This document shows, piece by piece, positions 17,228-24,265 of a DNA stretch of 64,000 bases. The DNA comes from Streptomyces virginiae. Lineage in GTDB: Bacteria > Actinomycetota > Actinomycetes > Streptomycetales > Streptomycetaceae. The notes under the pieces are model-generated. The model saw only the letters and a list, made by a program, of their open reading frames with translations. It had not been told where the DNA came from and ran no database searches. Positions within the stretch are counted from its first letter, which is position 1, and each line of letters opens with the position of its first letter. The stretch covers positions 1 through 64,000 of the forward strand of contig NZ_JOAK01000002.1 in NCBI RefSeq assembly GCF_000720455.1. The letters run 5' to 3'. The position numbers and the translations under genes are program-made.

Positions 17228-18580
17228 TCACTGGTCCAGGGCGTTGTCGATGGCCTTCACCGCGGCCGCCCAGCCCTCCTGCGGGCTGCGGCCCTTCTGG
17301 TCGACCTGCAGCATCCCGATGTCCGCGAGGTTCTGCGAGATCACGAGGTCCTTCGGCCCCACCGGGGCCACGGGCACCCCCTGGGCCGCCTTCGAGAAGA
17401 TCTCGCCGATCGGCGCCCCGCCGAAGTACTCGTGCTTCGCCCCCGACACCGCCGGCAGCTTGTACGCGGCGCTCGCGCTCGGGAAGCTGCCCCGCTTCTC
17501 GAAGAGCTTCGCCTGCTGCTCCGGAGCGGTCAGCCAGGCCGCCAGCTTCGCCGCCGCCTCGGCGTTCTTGCCCGCCTTCGGGACCACCAGGAAGGAACCG
17601 CCCCAGTTGCTGGGCTTCGGCGCCTGCGCCACGTCCCACTTGTCCTTGCCCGACGGACCCGCCTTGTCCTGGATGTAGCCGAGCATCCAGGCCGGGCAGG
17701 AGACCGTCGCGAAGGCACCGTTGGCGAAGCCCTGGTCCCAGCCCGGAGTGAACTGCTGCAGCTTGGCGCTGAGCCCCTCGGTGGCGAAGGACGCCGCCAG
17801 GTCGAAGGCCCCGCGCACCGCCGGGTTGGTCTTGTAGACGACCTTGCCCTGCTCGTCGTAGAACCGCTGGGCGCTGCTGCCCGTCACCGCGGCCATGACC
17901 CCCGACGCCGAGTCCACGAAGGCCTTGCCGTCGCCGGCCTTCGCCTTGTACGCCTTGCCCGTCTCCAGGTACTTGTTCCAGTCGCCCGCCCACAGCGCGC
18001 CGACCGCCTCCCGGTCCGAGGGCAGCCCGGCCGCCTCGAACAGGTCCTTGCGGTAGCAGATGCCCTGCGGGCCTATGTCGGTGCCGAGGCCGACCGTGGC
18101 CCCGCCCTTGGCCGCGGGCGCCGTGCCCTGCGCCCACTTCCAGGGCAGGTACGCGGCCTTGTCCACGCCGGGTGCCTTGCCCAGGTCCACCAGCTTGTCG
18201 GCCTGGGTCGCGGTGATCTCGGCGATGTTGTTGACCTCGACGGCCTGGATGTCGGCGAGCCCGCTGCCCGTCCCCAGGTGCGTGAGGAGCTGGGGGTAGT
18301 AGTTCTCGTTGCGCTCGATGGAGGTCTGCTCGATGCGGATCCCCGGGTTCTGTGCCATGTACTCGTCGTAGAGCCCGGCCTCCTGGAGGCCGAAGGCCCC
18401 GAAGACGCCCACGGTCAGGGTGGTCTGCCCCTTTCCGCCGGCCGAGGAGGGACCCGCCTTCGGGTCCGTCTCGGGGTCCTGCGCGCACCCCCCGAGCAGC
18501 AGCGCGGCGGCGCCCGCCGCGGCGACCGCCGTGACGAGGGTTCTTCGGGCTCGTGCTCGGGCCGGGGACTGGGCTCGCAT
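17228..18580 (-). CDS. cebE: cellobiose/cellotriose-binding lipoprotein CebE
   Basis: 450 residues. A lipoprotein signal peptide with an Arg-rich n-region (RARARR) ends in the lipobox LLGGC (Cys about residue 32). The mature part has the two-lobe family 1 solute-binding fold, with WDQGFANGAFATVSCPAWMLG and DKWDVAQAPKP segments typical of sugar binders. It captures cello-oligosaccharides outside the cell for CebFG. A GGAGG ribosome-binding site precedes ATG 18580. The CebR operator lies 52 bases upstream of the start. Confidence 0.93.
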   Translation of the reverse strand: MRAQSPARARARRTLVTAVAAAGAAALLLGGCAQDPETDPKAGPSSAGGKGQTTLTVGVFGAFGLQEAGLYDEYMAQNPGIRIEQTSIERNENYYPQLLTHLGTGSGLADIQAVEVNNIAEITATQADKLVDLGKAPGVDKAAYLPWKWAQGTAPAAKGGATVGLGTDIGPQGICYRKDLFEAAGLPSDREAVGALWAGDWNKYLETGKAYKAKAGDGKAFVDSASGVMAAVTGSSAQRFYDEQGKVVYKTNPAVRGAFDLAASFATEGLSAKLQQFTPGWDQGFANGAFATVSCPAWMLGYIQDKAGPSGKDKWDVAQAPKPSNWGGSFLVVPKAGKNAEAAAKLAAWLTAPEQQAKLFEKRGSFPSASAAYKLPAVSGAKHEYFGGAPIGEIFSKAAQGVPVAPVGPKDLVISQNLADIGMLQVDQKGRSPQEGWAAAVKAIDNALDQ

Positions 18581-18631
18581 GGGTTCCTCCCTGAAGGGTG
18601 GGCGACAACGTGGGGGTGTCGTGTGACACAG

Positions 18632-18649
18632 TGTGGGAGCGCTCCCACA
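18632..18649. promoter_or_regulatory. CebR operator
   Basis: A perfect 18-bp palindrome, TGTGGGAGCGCTCCCACA, contains the 14-bp CebR box TGGGAGCGCTCCCA known from Streptomyces. It lies between the divergent cebE and cebR starts, so one site can repress both. Cellobiose or cellotriose releases CebR in characterised species. Confidence 0.93.
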
Positions 18650-18685
18650 GTAGTCAAGGGGTAGATTCACAACCGGGAGGAAGCC

Positions 18686-19729
18686 ATGAACGGGAACGGG
18701 CGCAGCGGGGGACGGCCGACCCTGGAAGAGGTCGCGGTACGCGCCGGAGTCGGGCGCGGCACCGTGTCCCGGGTGATCAACGGGTCCTCCAAGGTCAGCG
18801 AGCAGACCAAGGCCGCGGTCGAGGCGGCCGTGACCGAGCTGGGGTACGTGCCGAACCGCGCGGCCCGCGCCCTCGCGGCCAACCGCAACGACGCCATCGC
18901 CCTCGTGATCCCCGAGCCCGAGGCCCGGTTCTTCGCGGAGCCGTACTTCTCCGAAGTGGTCCGCGGGGTCGGGGCCGCCCTCGCGGAGACCGACATCCAG
19001 CTCGTCCTCACCCTGGCCGGAAGCGACCGCGAGCGCCGCCGCCTCGCGCAGTACCTCTCCGGGCACCGCGTCGACGGCGTGCTGCTGGTCTCCGTCCACG
19101 CCGGGGACCCGCTCCCGGAGCTGCTGGCCGAGCTGGGCATCCCGACGGTCATCAGCGGCCGCCGTTCCGCCGCCGAGACGCTGCCCTGCGTGGACTCCGA
19201 CAACCTGGCGGGCGCCGCGGAGGCCGTACGCCACCTGCTCGACCGGGGCCGCCGTACGATCGCCACGATCACCGGCCCGCTGGACGTGTACGGGGCCCAC
19301 TGCCGGCTCGACGGCTACCGGCAGGCCCTGGCCGCCGCCGGCCGGCCCGTCGACGAGCGGCTGGTCGCGGTCGCCGACTTCACCGAGGAGGGCGGCCGCC
19401 GGGCCATGCGCGAGCTGCTCGAACGCAACCCCGCCCTCGACGCGGTCTTCGCCTCCTCGGACGTCATGGCGGCCGGCGCCCGGCGGGAGCTGCGTGCCGC
19501 CGGGCGCCGGATCCCGCAGGACGTGGCACTCGTCGGCTTCGACGACTCGGTGGTGGCCCGGCACATGGACCCGCCGCTGACGAGCGTCCGCCAGCCCATC
19601 GAGGAAATGGGCCGGACCATGGCGAGGATGCTGCTGGAGCGCGTCGCGGGACGGCGGGGAAGCGCCGCGAACGCGGGCGGCCCGGCGGTCGTCCTGCAGA
19701 ACAGACTGGTGGTCCGGGAGTCCTCCTGA
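18686..19729 (+). CDS. cebR: LacI-family repressor CebR
   Basis: 347 residues. The LacI helix-turn-helix is TLEEVAVRAGVGRGTVSRVINGSSKVS (residues 11-37) with the hinge helix ending NRAARALAANR. A periplasmic-binding-protein-like sensor domain follows to the end. It controls cebEFG-bglC through the palindrome 37 bases upstream of its start. In plant-pathogenic species its homologue also controls thaxtomin genes, but no such genes are visible here. A GGGAGG ribosome-binding site supports ATG 18686. Confidence 0.93.
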   Translation: MNGNGRSGGRPTLEEVAVRAGVGRGTVSRVINGSSKVSEQTKAAVEAAVTELGYVPNRAARALAANRNDAIALVIPEPEARFFAEPYFSEVVRGVGAALAETDIQLVLTLAGSDRERRRLAQYLSGHRVDGVLLVSVHAGDPLPELLAELGIPTVISGRRSAAETLPCVDSDNLAGAAEAVRHLLDRGRRTIATITGPLDVYGAHCRLDGYRQALAAAGRPVDERLVAVADFTEEGGRRAMRELLERNPALDAVFASSDVMAAGARRELRAAGRRIPQDVALVGFDDSVVARHMDPPLTSVRQPIEEMGRTMARMLLERVAGRRGSAANAGGPAVVLQNRLVVRESS

Positions 19730-19752
19730 CCACCCCGGCCCCGGAACATGCA

Positions 19753-19788
19753 GAAGGCCCCGGTCCGCTTCCGCGGATCGGGGCCTTC
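19753..19788. terminator. bidirectional terminator between cebR and tRNA-His
   Basis: A 16-bp stem, GAAGGCCCCGGTCCGC with GCGGATCGGGGCCTTC, has one mismatch and a TTCC tetraloop. It lies 24 bases after the cebR stop and just downstream of the tRNA gene on the other strand. Confidence 0.85.
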
Positions 19789-19794
19789 CCACAG

Positions 19795-19868
19795 GGTGAG
19801 TGACGGGACTTGAACCCGCGGCCACCTGGACCACAACCAGGTGCTCTACCAACTGAGCTACACCCACC
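19795..19868 (-). tRNA. tRNA-His(GTG)
   Basis: The minus strand folds as a full cloverleaf. The acceptor stem GTGGGTG pairs with CACTCAC, the D arm contains AGCTCAGTTGGTAGAGC, the anticodon stem CCTGG/CCAGG encloses loop TTGTGGT with anticodon GTG, and the T arm is GCGGGTTCAAGTCCCGT. An extra G at position -1 (19868) faces C73 (19795), the special identity element of tRNA-His. CCA is not encoded. Confidence 0.96.
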
Positions 19869-19972
19869 ATGTCCGGTCGAAACCGACCGGCCGAAGAAAA
19901 GGGTACAGGGTCCGGGAGGGTGCTCGCTCCACCCTTTTCCCGCACCCCCCTCCGGAGGGCCGGCGCGCGGAC

Positions 19973-20575
19973 CTACGCGCCCGGCGCCGTGTGCTTGGCC
20001 GCGATGCTGCGGGCCGTGTCCGAGTCGGGCCCGGGCTGCGGCACGAAGACCGCCTCCCGGTAGTAGCGCAGCTCGGTGATGGAGTCCTGGATGTCCGCCA
20101 GCGCCCGGTGGTTGCCGTTCTTCGGGGGGCTGTTGAAGTAGGCCCGCGGGTACCAGCGGCGCGCCAGCTCCTTGACCGAGGACACGTCCACGATCCGGTA
20201 GTGCAGGTAGCTCTCCAGGGCGGCCATGTCGCGCAGCAGGAAGCCGCGGTCGGTGCCGACCGAGTTCCCGCAGAGCGGCGCCTTGCGCGGTTCCTTCACG
20301 TGCTCCCGCACGTACGCCAGGACCTGCGCCTCGGCGTCCGCGAGGGTGGTTCCTCCGGCCAGCTCGTCGAGCAGGCCGGAGGCGGTGTGCATCTCGCGGA
20401 CCACGTCGGGCATGGTCTCCAGGGCCGCGTCCGGCGGGCGGATCACGATGTCCACGCCCTCGCCGAGCACGTTGAGCTCCGAGTCGGTGACCAGTGCGGC
20501 CACCTCGATAAGTGCGTCGTCCGTCAGCGAGAGCCCGGTCATCTCGCAGTCGATCCACACCATGCGATCGTTCAT
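19973..20575 (-). CDS. orn: oligoribonuclease
   Basis: 200 residues, a DEDDh 3'-5' exonuclease. Exo I is WIDCEMTGL (residues 7-15), Exo II lies around [13 protein letters not shown], and Exo III is [11 protein letters not shown] near residue 158. It degrades di- to penta-ribonucleotides, including pGpG from c-di-GMP turnover, and its mutation affects Streptomyces development. ATG 20575 is chosen because [14 protein letters not shown] matches the family N terminus and GGTGGGA precedes it; the GTG at 20584 would overlap that signal. It lies 105 bases after adpA on the same strand, with two hairpins between. Confidence 0.95.
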   Translation of the reverse strand: MNDRMVWIDCEMTGLSLTDDALIEVAALVTDSELNVLGEGVDIVIRPPDAALETMPDVVREMHTASGLLDELAGGTTLADAEAQVLAYVREHVKEPRKAPLCGNSVGTDRGFLLRDMAALESYLHYRIVDVSSVKELARRWYPRAYFNSPPKNGNHRALADIQDSITELRYYREAVFVPQPGPDSDTARSIAAKHTAPGA

Positions 20576-20586
20576 GTGTCCCACCT

Positions 20587-20616
20587 TATGCGGTCCCTTG
20601 CGGAGCGGACCGCATA
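20587..20616 (-). promoter_or_regulatory. leader hairpin immediately upstream of orn
   Basis: A perfect 10-bp stem, TATGCGGTCC pairing with GGACCGCATA, ends 11 bases before the orn ATG on the minus strand, directly next to the orn ribosome-binding site. It could be a second terminator for adpA read-through or a structure affecting orn translation. Confidence 0.6.
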
Positions 20617-20620
20617 TGCG

Positions 20621-20658
20621 GAAGGTCCCCCGTCGGCGGTGACCGACGGAGGACCTTC
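20621..20658 (-). terminator. terminator of adpA
   Basis: The pairing GAAGGTCC-CCGTCGG with CCGACGG-GGACCTTC forms a 15-bp stem with one internal mismatch and a six-base loop. It begins 22 bases after the adpA stop on the minus strand. Confidence 0.8.
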
Positions 20659-20680
20659 GCTGTCGTACCCGTTGTGGGGG

Positions 20681-21853
20681 TTACGCGTGTTCGCGCAGGA
20701 CCCGGCCCGGGGCGTACAGCTCCGTGACCGTGGGACCCGCAGCGGCCAGGGCCGCCGCCGCCCGGTGGGGCTGCGGAGTGCGCTGGTGCGGAACCGGCCC
20801 GCCGGAGATCTCCGAGACCTGTGCCACGTCGGCCTGCGGGCGGCGTGCCCGGTAGGCGGAGCGGTACGCGGCCGGGGAGGACCCCAGCTGCCGGCGGAAG
20901 TGACCGCGCAGGGCGACCGGCGAGCGGAACCCGCAGCGTCCGGCGACCTCGTCGACCGAGTAGTCGGAGGTCTCCAGCAGCCGCTGGGCCTGCAGCACCC
21001 GCTGCGTGATCAGCCACTGGAGCGGCGCGCTGCCGGTGAGCGAACGGAACCGCCGGTCGAAGGTACGCCTGCTCATGTAGGCGCGGGCGGCGAGGGTCTC
21101 CACGTCGAACTGCTCGTGGAGGTGTTCCAGCGCCCAGGCGACGACCTCGGCCAGCGGGTCGGCACCGATCTCCTCCGGCAGCGACCGGTCGAGGTAGCGC
21201 TCCTGTCCGCCCGTGCGGCGCGGCGGCACGACGAGCCTGCGGGCCAGGGCCCCGGCCGCCTCGCTGCCGTGGTCGGTGCGCACGATGTGCAGGCACAGGT
21301 CGATTCCGGCCGCCGTGCCCGCGGACGTGAGCACATCGCCGTCGTCGACGAACAGTTCGCGCGGGTCGACGTGCACGGACGGGTAGCGCTTGGCCAGCGT
21401 CGGCGCGTACATCCAGTGCGTCGTCGCGGGCCGGCCGTCCAGCAGACCGGCGGCCGCGAGCACGAAGGCCCCGGTGCACAGTCCGACGATCCGGGCCCCC
21501 TCCTCGTGCGCCAGACGCAGTGCGTCGAGCGCCTCCGGAGGCGGCGGTGAAGTGATGGAGCGCCAGGCGGGAACGACGACCGTGCCTGCCCGGGCGATCG
21601 CCTCCAACCCGTATGGCGCGGTCAGTTCGAGTCCGCCGGTGGTCCTGAGCGGACCGTCCTCACCGGCGCACACGAGCAGTCGGTAGCGTGGAACTCCCGC
21701 GTCCTGCCGGTCAATGCCGAACACGGATAGTGGAATGGAGCTCTCGAAGATCGGTCCGCCGCTGAAGAGCAGCACCGCGACGATCTCCCTGCGGCGACGC
21801 CCCGCGAGCTTCCGGCCGGCGTCTGCGACGACGGCGGTGGAATCCTGGCTCAT
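20681..21853 (-). CDS. adpA: global regulator AdpA (BldH), without a TTA codon
   Basis: 390 residues. The N-terminal DJ-1/PfpI-like dimerisation domain (about 24-205; VVPAWRS, GLCTGAFVLAAAGLL) is followed by an AraC/XylS DNA-binding domain (about 235-335) with ARAYMSRRTFDRRF and a CGFRSPVALRGHFRR second helix-turn-helix. AdpA governs morphological differentiation and secondary metabolism. In other streptomycetes the gene carries a TTA leucine codon between the domains that makes it depend on bldA tRNA. Reading every line from 20681 to 21853, I find no TAA trinucleotide on the plus strand, so no TTA leucine codon exists in this gene. A consensus AdpA site lies 238 bases upstream of the start. 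The neighbour orn is the expected one. Confidence 0.96.
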   Translation of the reverse strand: MSQDSTAVVADAGRKLAGRRRREIVAVLLFSGGPIFESSIPLSVFGIDRQDAGVPRYRLLVCAGEDGPLRTTGGLELTAPYGLEAIARAGTVVVPAWRSITSPPPPEALDALRLAHEEGARIVGLCTGAFVLAAAGLLDGRPATTHWMYAPTLAKRYPSVHVDPRELFVDDGDVLTSAGTAAGIDLCLHIVRTDHGSEAAGALARRLVVPPRRTGGQERYLDRSLPEEIGADPLAEVVAWALEHLHEQFDVETLAARAYMSRRTFDRRFRSLTGSAPLQWLITQRVLQAQRLLETSDYSVDEVAGRCGFRSPVALRGHFRRQLGSSPAAYRSAYRARRPQADVAQVSEISGGPVPHQRTPQPHRAAAALAAAGPTVTELYAPGRVLREHA

Positions 21854-22090
21854 GGCGCTAAGCCCCCCTTGGGTGTCGCGACTCCTTGGTCTGGTCGCAC
21901 CTGCACGTTTCCCCTCGGCCTTGCACGTGGATCCCCCGCCGTAAATACATGATCGAATCTACTGCGTCCCGTGGTGTCGGCGTGACAAGTTCAGCACGCA
22001 GCGCTATGTCGACTTCTCAACTTGGCGAAAAGCATTCGATCAGGAAGCGTTCCACTCCGCTACCCGGGTGGGAAGCGCGGATCGCGCCTG

Positions 22091-22100
22091 TGGCCAGTAC
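22091..22100 (+). promoter_or_regulatory. candidate AdpA-binding site upstream of adpA
   Basis: TGGCCAGTAC fits the published AdpA consensus TGGCSNGWWY at all ten positions. It is in the 376-base gap between adpA (start 21853) and the divergently placed small membrane-protein gene, where autoregulation would act. The rest of 21854-22229 shows AT-rich patches (near 21950 and 22020) but no gene. Confidence 0.5.
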
Positions 22101-22229
22101 CCGTAGGGCCAAAACGCCCCCCGGCGAATGTCGTCGCTGGTGGTGGGGGGGTCGGTGGGACATTCCGGCAAGGTGGGCACCCTGCCGGGAAGTTGGCTGA
22201 AAACGTGCGGGTGTGGGTGTGCGAATGAG

Positions 22230-22655
22230 TCAGTCGTGCGGGGAGGCGGAGTCGGAGGTGCGGCAGCCCCGGCGGCCCGGGGTGCCACCGCGCGAGTGCC
22301 GCCGGCGGTGTGCGGACGCGGGGCGCTCCCGCGCGCGGACGCGGGCCGCGGCCCGTTCCGACTGCCGCAGCAGGACCAGGCAGGCGGCCGTGACGGCGAA
22401 CAGGCCGAGGGTGGCCAACGCCGCCCCGCCCAGGGTCGTTCCGTAGACGACGAGGACCACCGGGACGAGCAGACAGCTGAAGGCGGCCCAGCGCACGACG
22501 TCACCCGCGGGGTCGTCGTGCGGGCGGCCGGAGGGCTGCACGGACGGGTGAAGCGGCTGACGCGCAGAGGCGGCGAAGTGCGCGCCCGGGTCGGGGAAGT
22601 GGACGGACTGGGTCGGCTGAGCTGGCTGGTCGGGGTGAACCGGATGGCCGGGCAC
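22230..22655 (-). CDS. small membrane protein, conserved beside adpA
   Basis: 141 residues. A His/Pro/Gln-rich N-terminal 50 residues is followed by two hydrophobic helices (WAAFSCLLVPVVLVVYG and ALATLGLFAVTAACLVLL) and a basic Arg-rich tail. GTG 22655 has GGGAG 6 bases upstream. No enzymatic motif is present. It reads towards adpA on the same strand but is separated by 376 bases. Confidence 0.68.
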   Translation of the reverse strand: MPGHPVHPDQPAQPTQSVHFPDPGAHFAASARQPLHPSVQPSGRPHDDPAGDVVRWAAFSCLLVPVVLVVYGTTLGGAALATLGLFAVTAACLVLLRQSERAAARVRARERPASAHRRRHSRGGTPGRRGCRTSDSASPHD

Positions 22656-22978
22656 GGCGTACTCCCTGCGGGCTCTTCCTGAACGGTCGGACGCATGTCC
22701 AACGCCGCTCGGCGGGGCTCGGTCACTGCGCGCACGGGTGGCAACTCCCCGCTGCCGTCACTGGCTGTAGGGGACAGCGGCCATTGCCAAGGCGCGCTCG
22801 CTCCGGCATGCTCCCTGGGACGCTCTCCAAGTGCGGCAAGCCCTGTGCAGGACAGGAGTGTCGCCGTACCCTGGTGGGTATGGGCTTGGGAAGATGCTTC
22901 CCGGACAGAGCTCCGTCACACTGCGTCGCCGATATCGCCCCTGTTGCTTCCTCCAAGGACCTCTTCGCCGAGACACCC
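22656..22978. other. divergent intergenic region
   Basis: Between the small membrane-protein gene and the universal-stress-protein gene I see no gene. An in-frame ATG at 22880 could extend the stress protein by 33 residues. It has a TACCCT hexamer 7 bases before it that could serve as a -10 box for a leaderless message. Confidence 0.4.
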
Positions 22979-23512
22979 ATGGCCGGTCACGAATTCTCCG
23001 AACCCGCGGACCGCAAGCGCAAACGGCTCGCCGACCCCGCGTCGGCCGCCGAGCTGCGCGCGGTGGAACAGACACGCTCGCCCTGCGACCCGGCCTTCCG
23101 GCACGGCGTCGTCGTGGGATTCGACGGATCCACCTCCAGTGAGCGCGCGCTCGCCTACGCGATCGGCATGGCCCGCCGCTCCGGATCCGGTCTGATCATC
23201 GTCCATGTCGCCAACCGGCTGCCCACCACCGTGTGGGCCGGCTGCGAGCCGCCCGTCTTCGTGGACGTACCGGACCACCGCACCGAGGTGCTCGGGCTGG
23301 AGCTGGCGTGCGCCGACTACCTGGCGGAAGTGCCGTGGATCCTGGTCGAGCGCGGCGGTGACATCTGCCATGAGCTGGAGGAGGTCGGCCGGGAGTATTC
23401 GGCCGACGCCATCGTGGTCGGCTCCACGCACGGGATCGTCGGCCGGATCTTCGGCTCGGTGGCCGGCCGACTCGCCAAGCGCGCACAGCGACCGGTTGTT
23501 GTCATTCCGTGA
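22979..23512 (+). CDS. universal stress protein (UspA family)
   Basis: 177 residues with one USP domain from about residue 42. VVVGFDGSTSSERALAYAI starts the fold, and the ATP-binding loop is VVGSTHGIVGRIFGSVAGRLAKRA near the C terminus (G-2X-G-9X-G(S) pattern). It therefore likely binds ATP. The N-terminal 40 residues are charged and not part of the fold. ATG 22979 gives the usual start MAGHEF; the upstream ATG 22880 remains possible. It lies 98 bases before an acetate-type transporter on the same strand. Confidence 0.88.
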   Translation: MAGHEFSEPADRKRKRLADPASAAELRAVEQTRSPCDPAFRHGVVVGFDGSTSSERALAYAIGMARRSGSGLIIVHVANRLPTTVWAGCEPPVFVDVPDHRTEVLGLELACADYLAEVPWILVERGGDICHELEEVGREYSADAIVVGSTHGIVGRIFGSVAGRLAKRAQRPVVVIP

Positions 23513-23610
23513 CCGGCTGTTAAGCCGATTGTGCGGTTGTGCCCCCGTGTAAAGGGTAGATAAATGCTGCTGGGACGCAGCAAACAACTGCAGATCGAAG
23601 GGAGCCCGCC

Positions 23611-24180
23611 GTGGACAATGGTGTCTCTGCGGGAAGCACGGCCTCGACTTCGACCCTCGGGAACATCGCCCTGGGTCTCACCCTTCTCGCATTCGGTATC
23701 GGCCACACCGGTGTCATCGACGGCGTGTCCGCTGCCAGCTCCGTGTCGCTCGCGATGTACGTCGGCGGCGCCGCCCTCTTCCTCCTCGGCCTCGTGGAGT
23801 ACCGCGGCGGCAACGGATTCAACGGCACCGCGTTCGCGGGCCTCGGCATCTTCTGGTTCACGTGGGCCAAGGGGGCCGGCGGTTCTGCCTCCGACGAGGC
23901 CGCCGGAACGTTTCTTGTCCTGTTCGCCATGCTCGCGCTGACCCTCACGGTCGCCGCCGCGAGCGGCCTGTTCAGCCAGGGCGTCTACGCCCTGCTGACC
24001 CTCTCCCTCGTCCTGCTGGCCATAGCCTCGTTCATGGACAGCGGCGGGCTGGCCAAGGCGGGCGGCTGGGTCGCCGCCGTCTCCGGACTGCTGGCCTGGT
24101 ACGGGGCCACCGCGGCCCTGGCGCACTGGCCGATGGCCGTCGGCAAGGCCGGGCGGAGCGGCGCGGTCGCCGCGAGCTGA
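23611..24180 (+). CDS. GPR1/FUN34/YaaH-family (acetate/succinate) transporter
   Basis: 189 residues, six predicted membrane helices and short loops, the size of SatP/YaaH proteins. The pattern of glycines (ALGLTLLAFGIGHTG, MYVGGAALFLLGLVEYRGGN, FTWAKG) fits the family, although the first helix lacks the classical NPAPLGL start motif. It probably moves acetate or small carboxylates. GTG 23611 is preceded by GAAGGGAG. Confidence 0.78.
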   Translation: MDNGVSAGSTASTSTLGNIALGLTLLAFGIGHTGVIDGVSAASSVSLAMYVGGAALFLLGLVEYRGGNGFNGTAFAGLGIFWFTWAKGAGGSASDEAAGTFLVLFAMLALTLTVAAASGLFSQGVYALLTLSLVLLAIASFMDSGGLAKAGGWVAAVSGLLAWYGATAALAHWPMAVGKAGRSGAVAAS

Positions 24181-24204
24181 GCGGCCGCGGGCTGAGCGGA
24201 ACGC

Positions 24205-24241
24205 GGAGAGCCCCCGTGCGCGGTGCGCACGGGGGCTCTCC
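24205..24241. terminator. bidirectional terminator between the transporter and glmS
   Basis: A perfect 16-bp stem, GGAGAGCCCCCGTGCG with CGCACGGGGGCTCTCC, has a five-base loop and lies between two convergent genes. Confidence 0.92.
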
Positions 24242-24265
24242 CGTGTCCGGTGAGCGCCGGGGCTG

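Noticed and set aside
19795..19868. tRNA-His as the attachment site of the integrative element
   Set aside because: The integrase is 26 kb away and no second copy of the tRNA 3' end occurs near 44000-47100.
17228..19945. Extended reading of cebE upstream through cebR and the tRNA
   Set aside because: The lipoprotein signal and GGAGG site fix the cebE start at 18580; the extension is antisense to cebR and tRNA-His.
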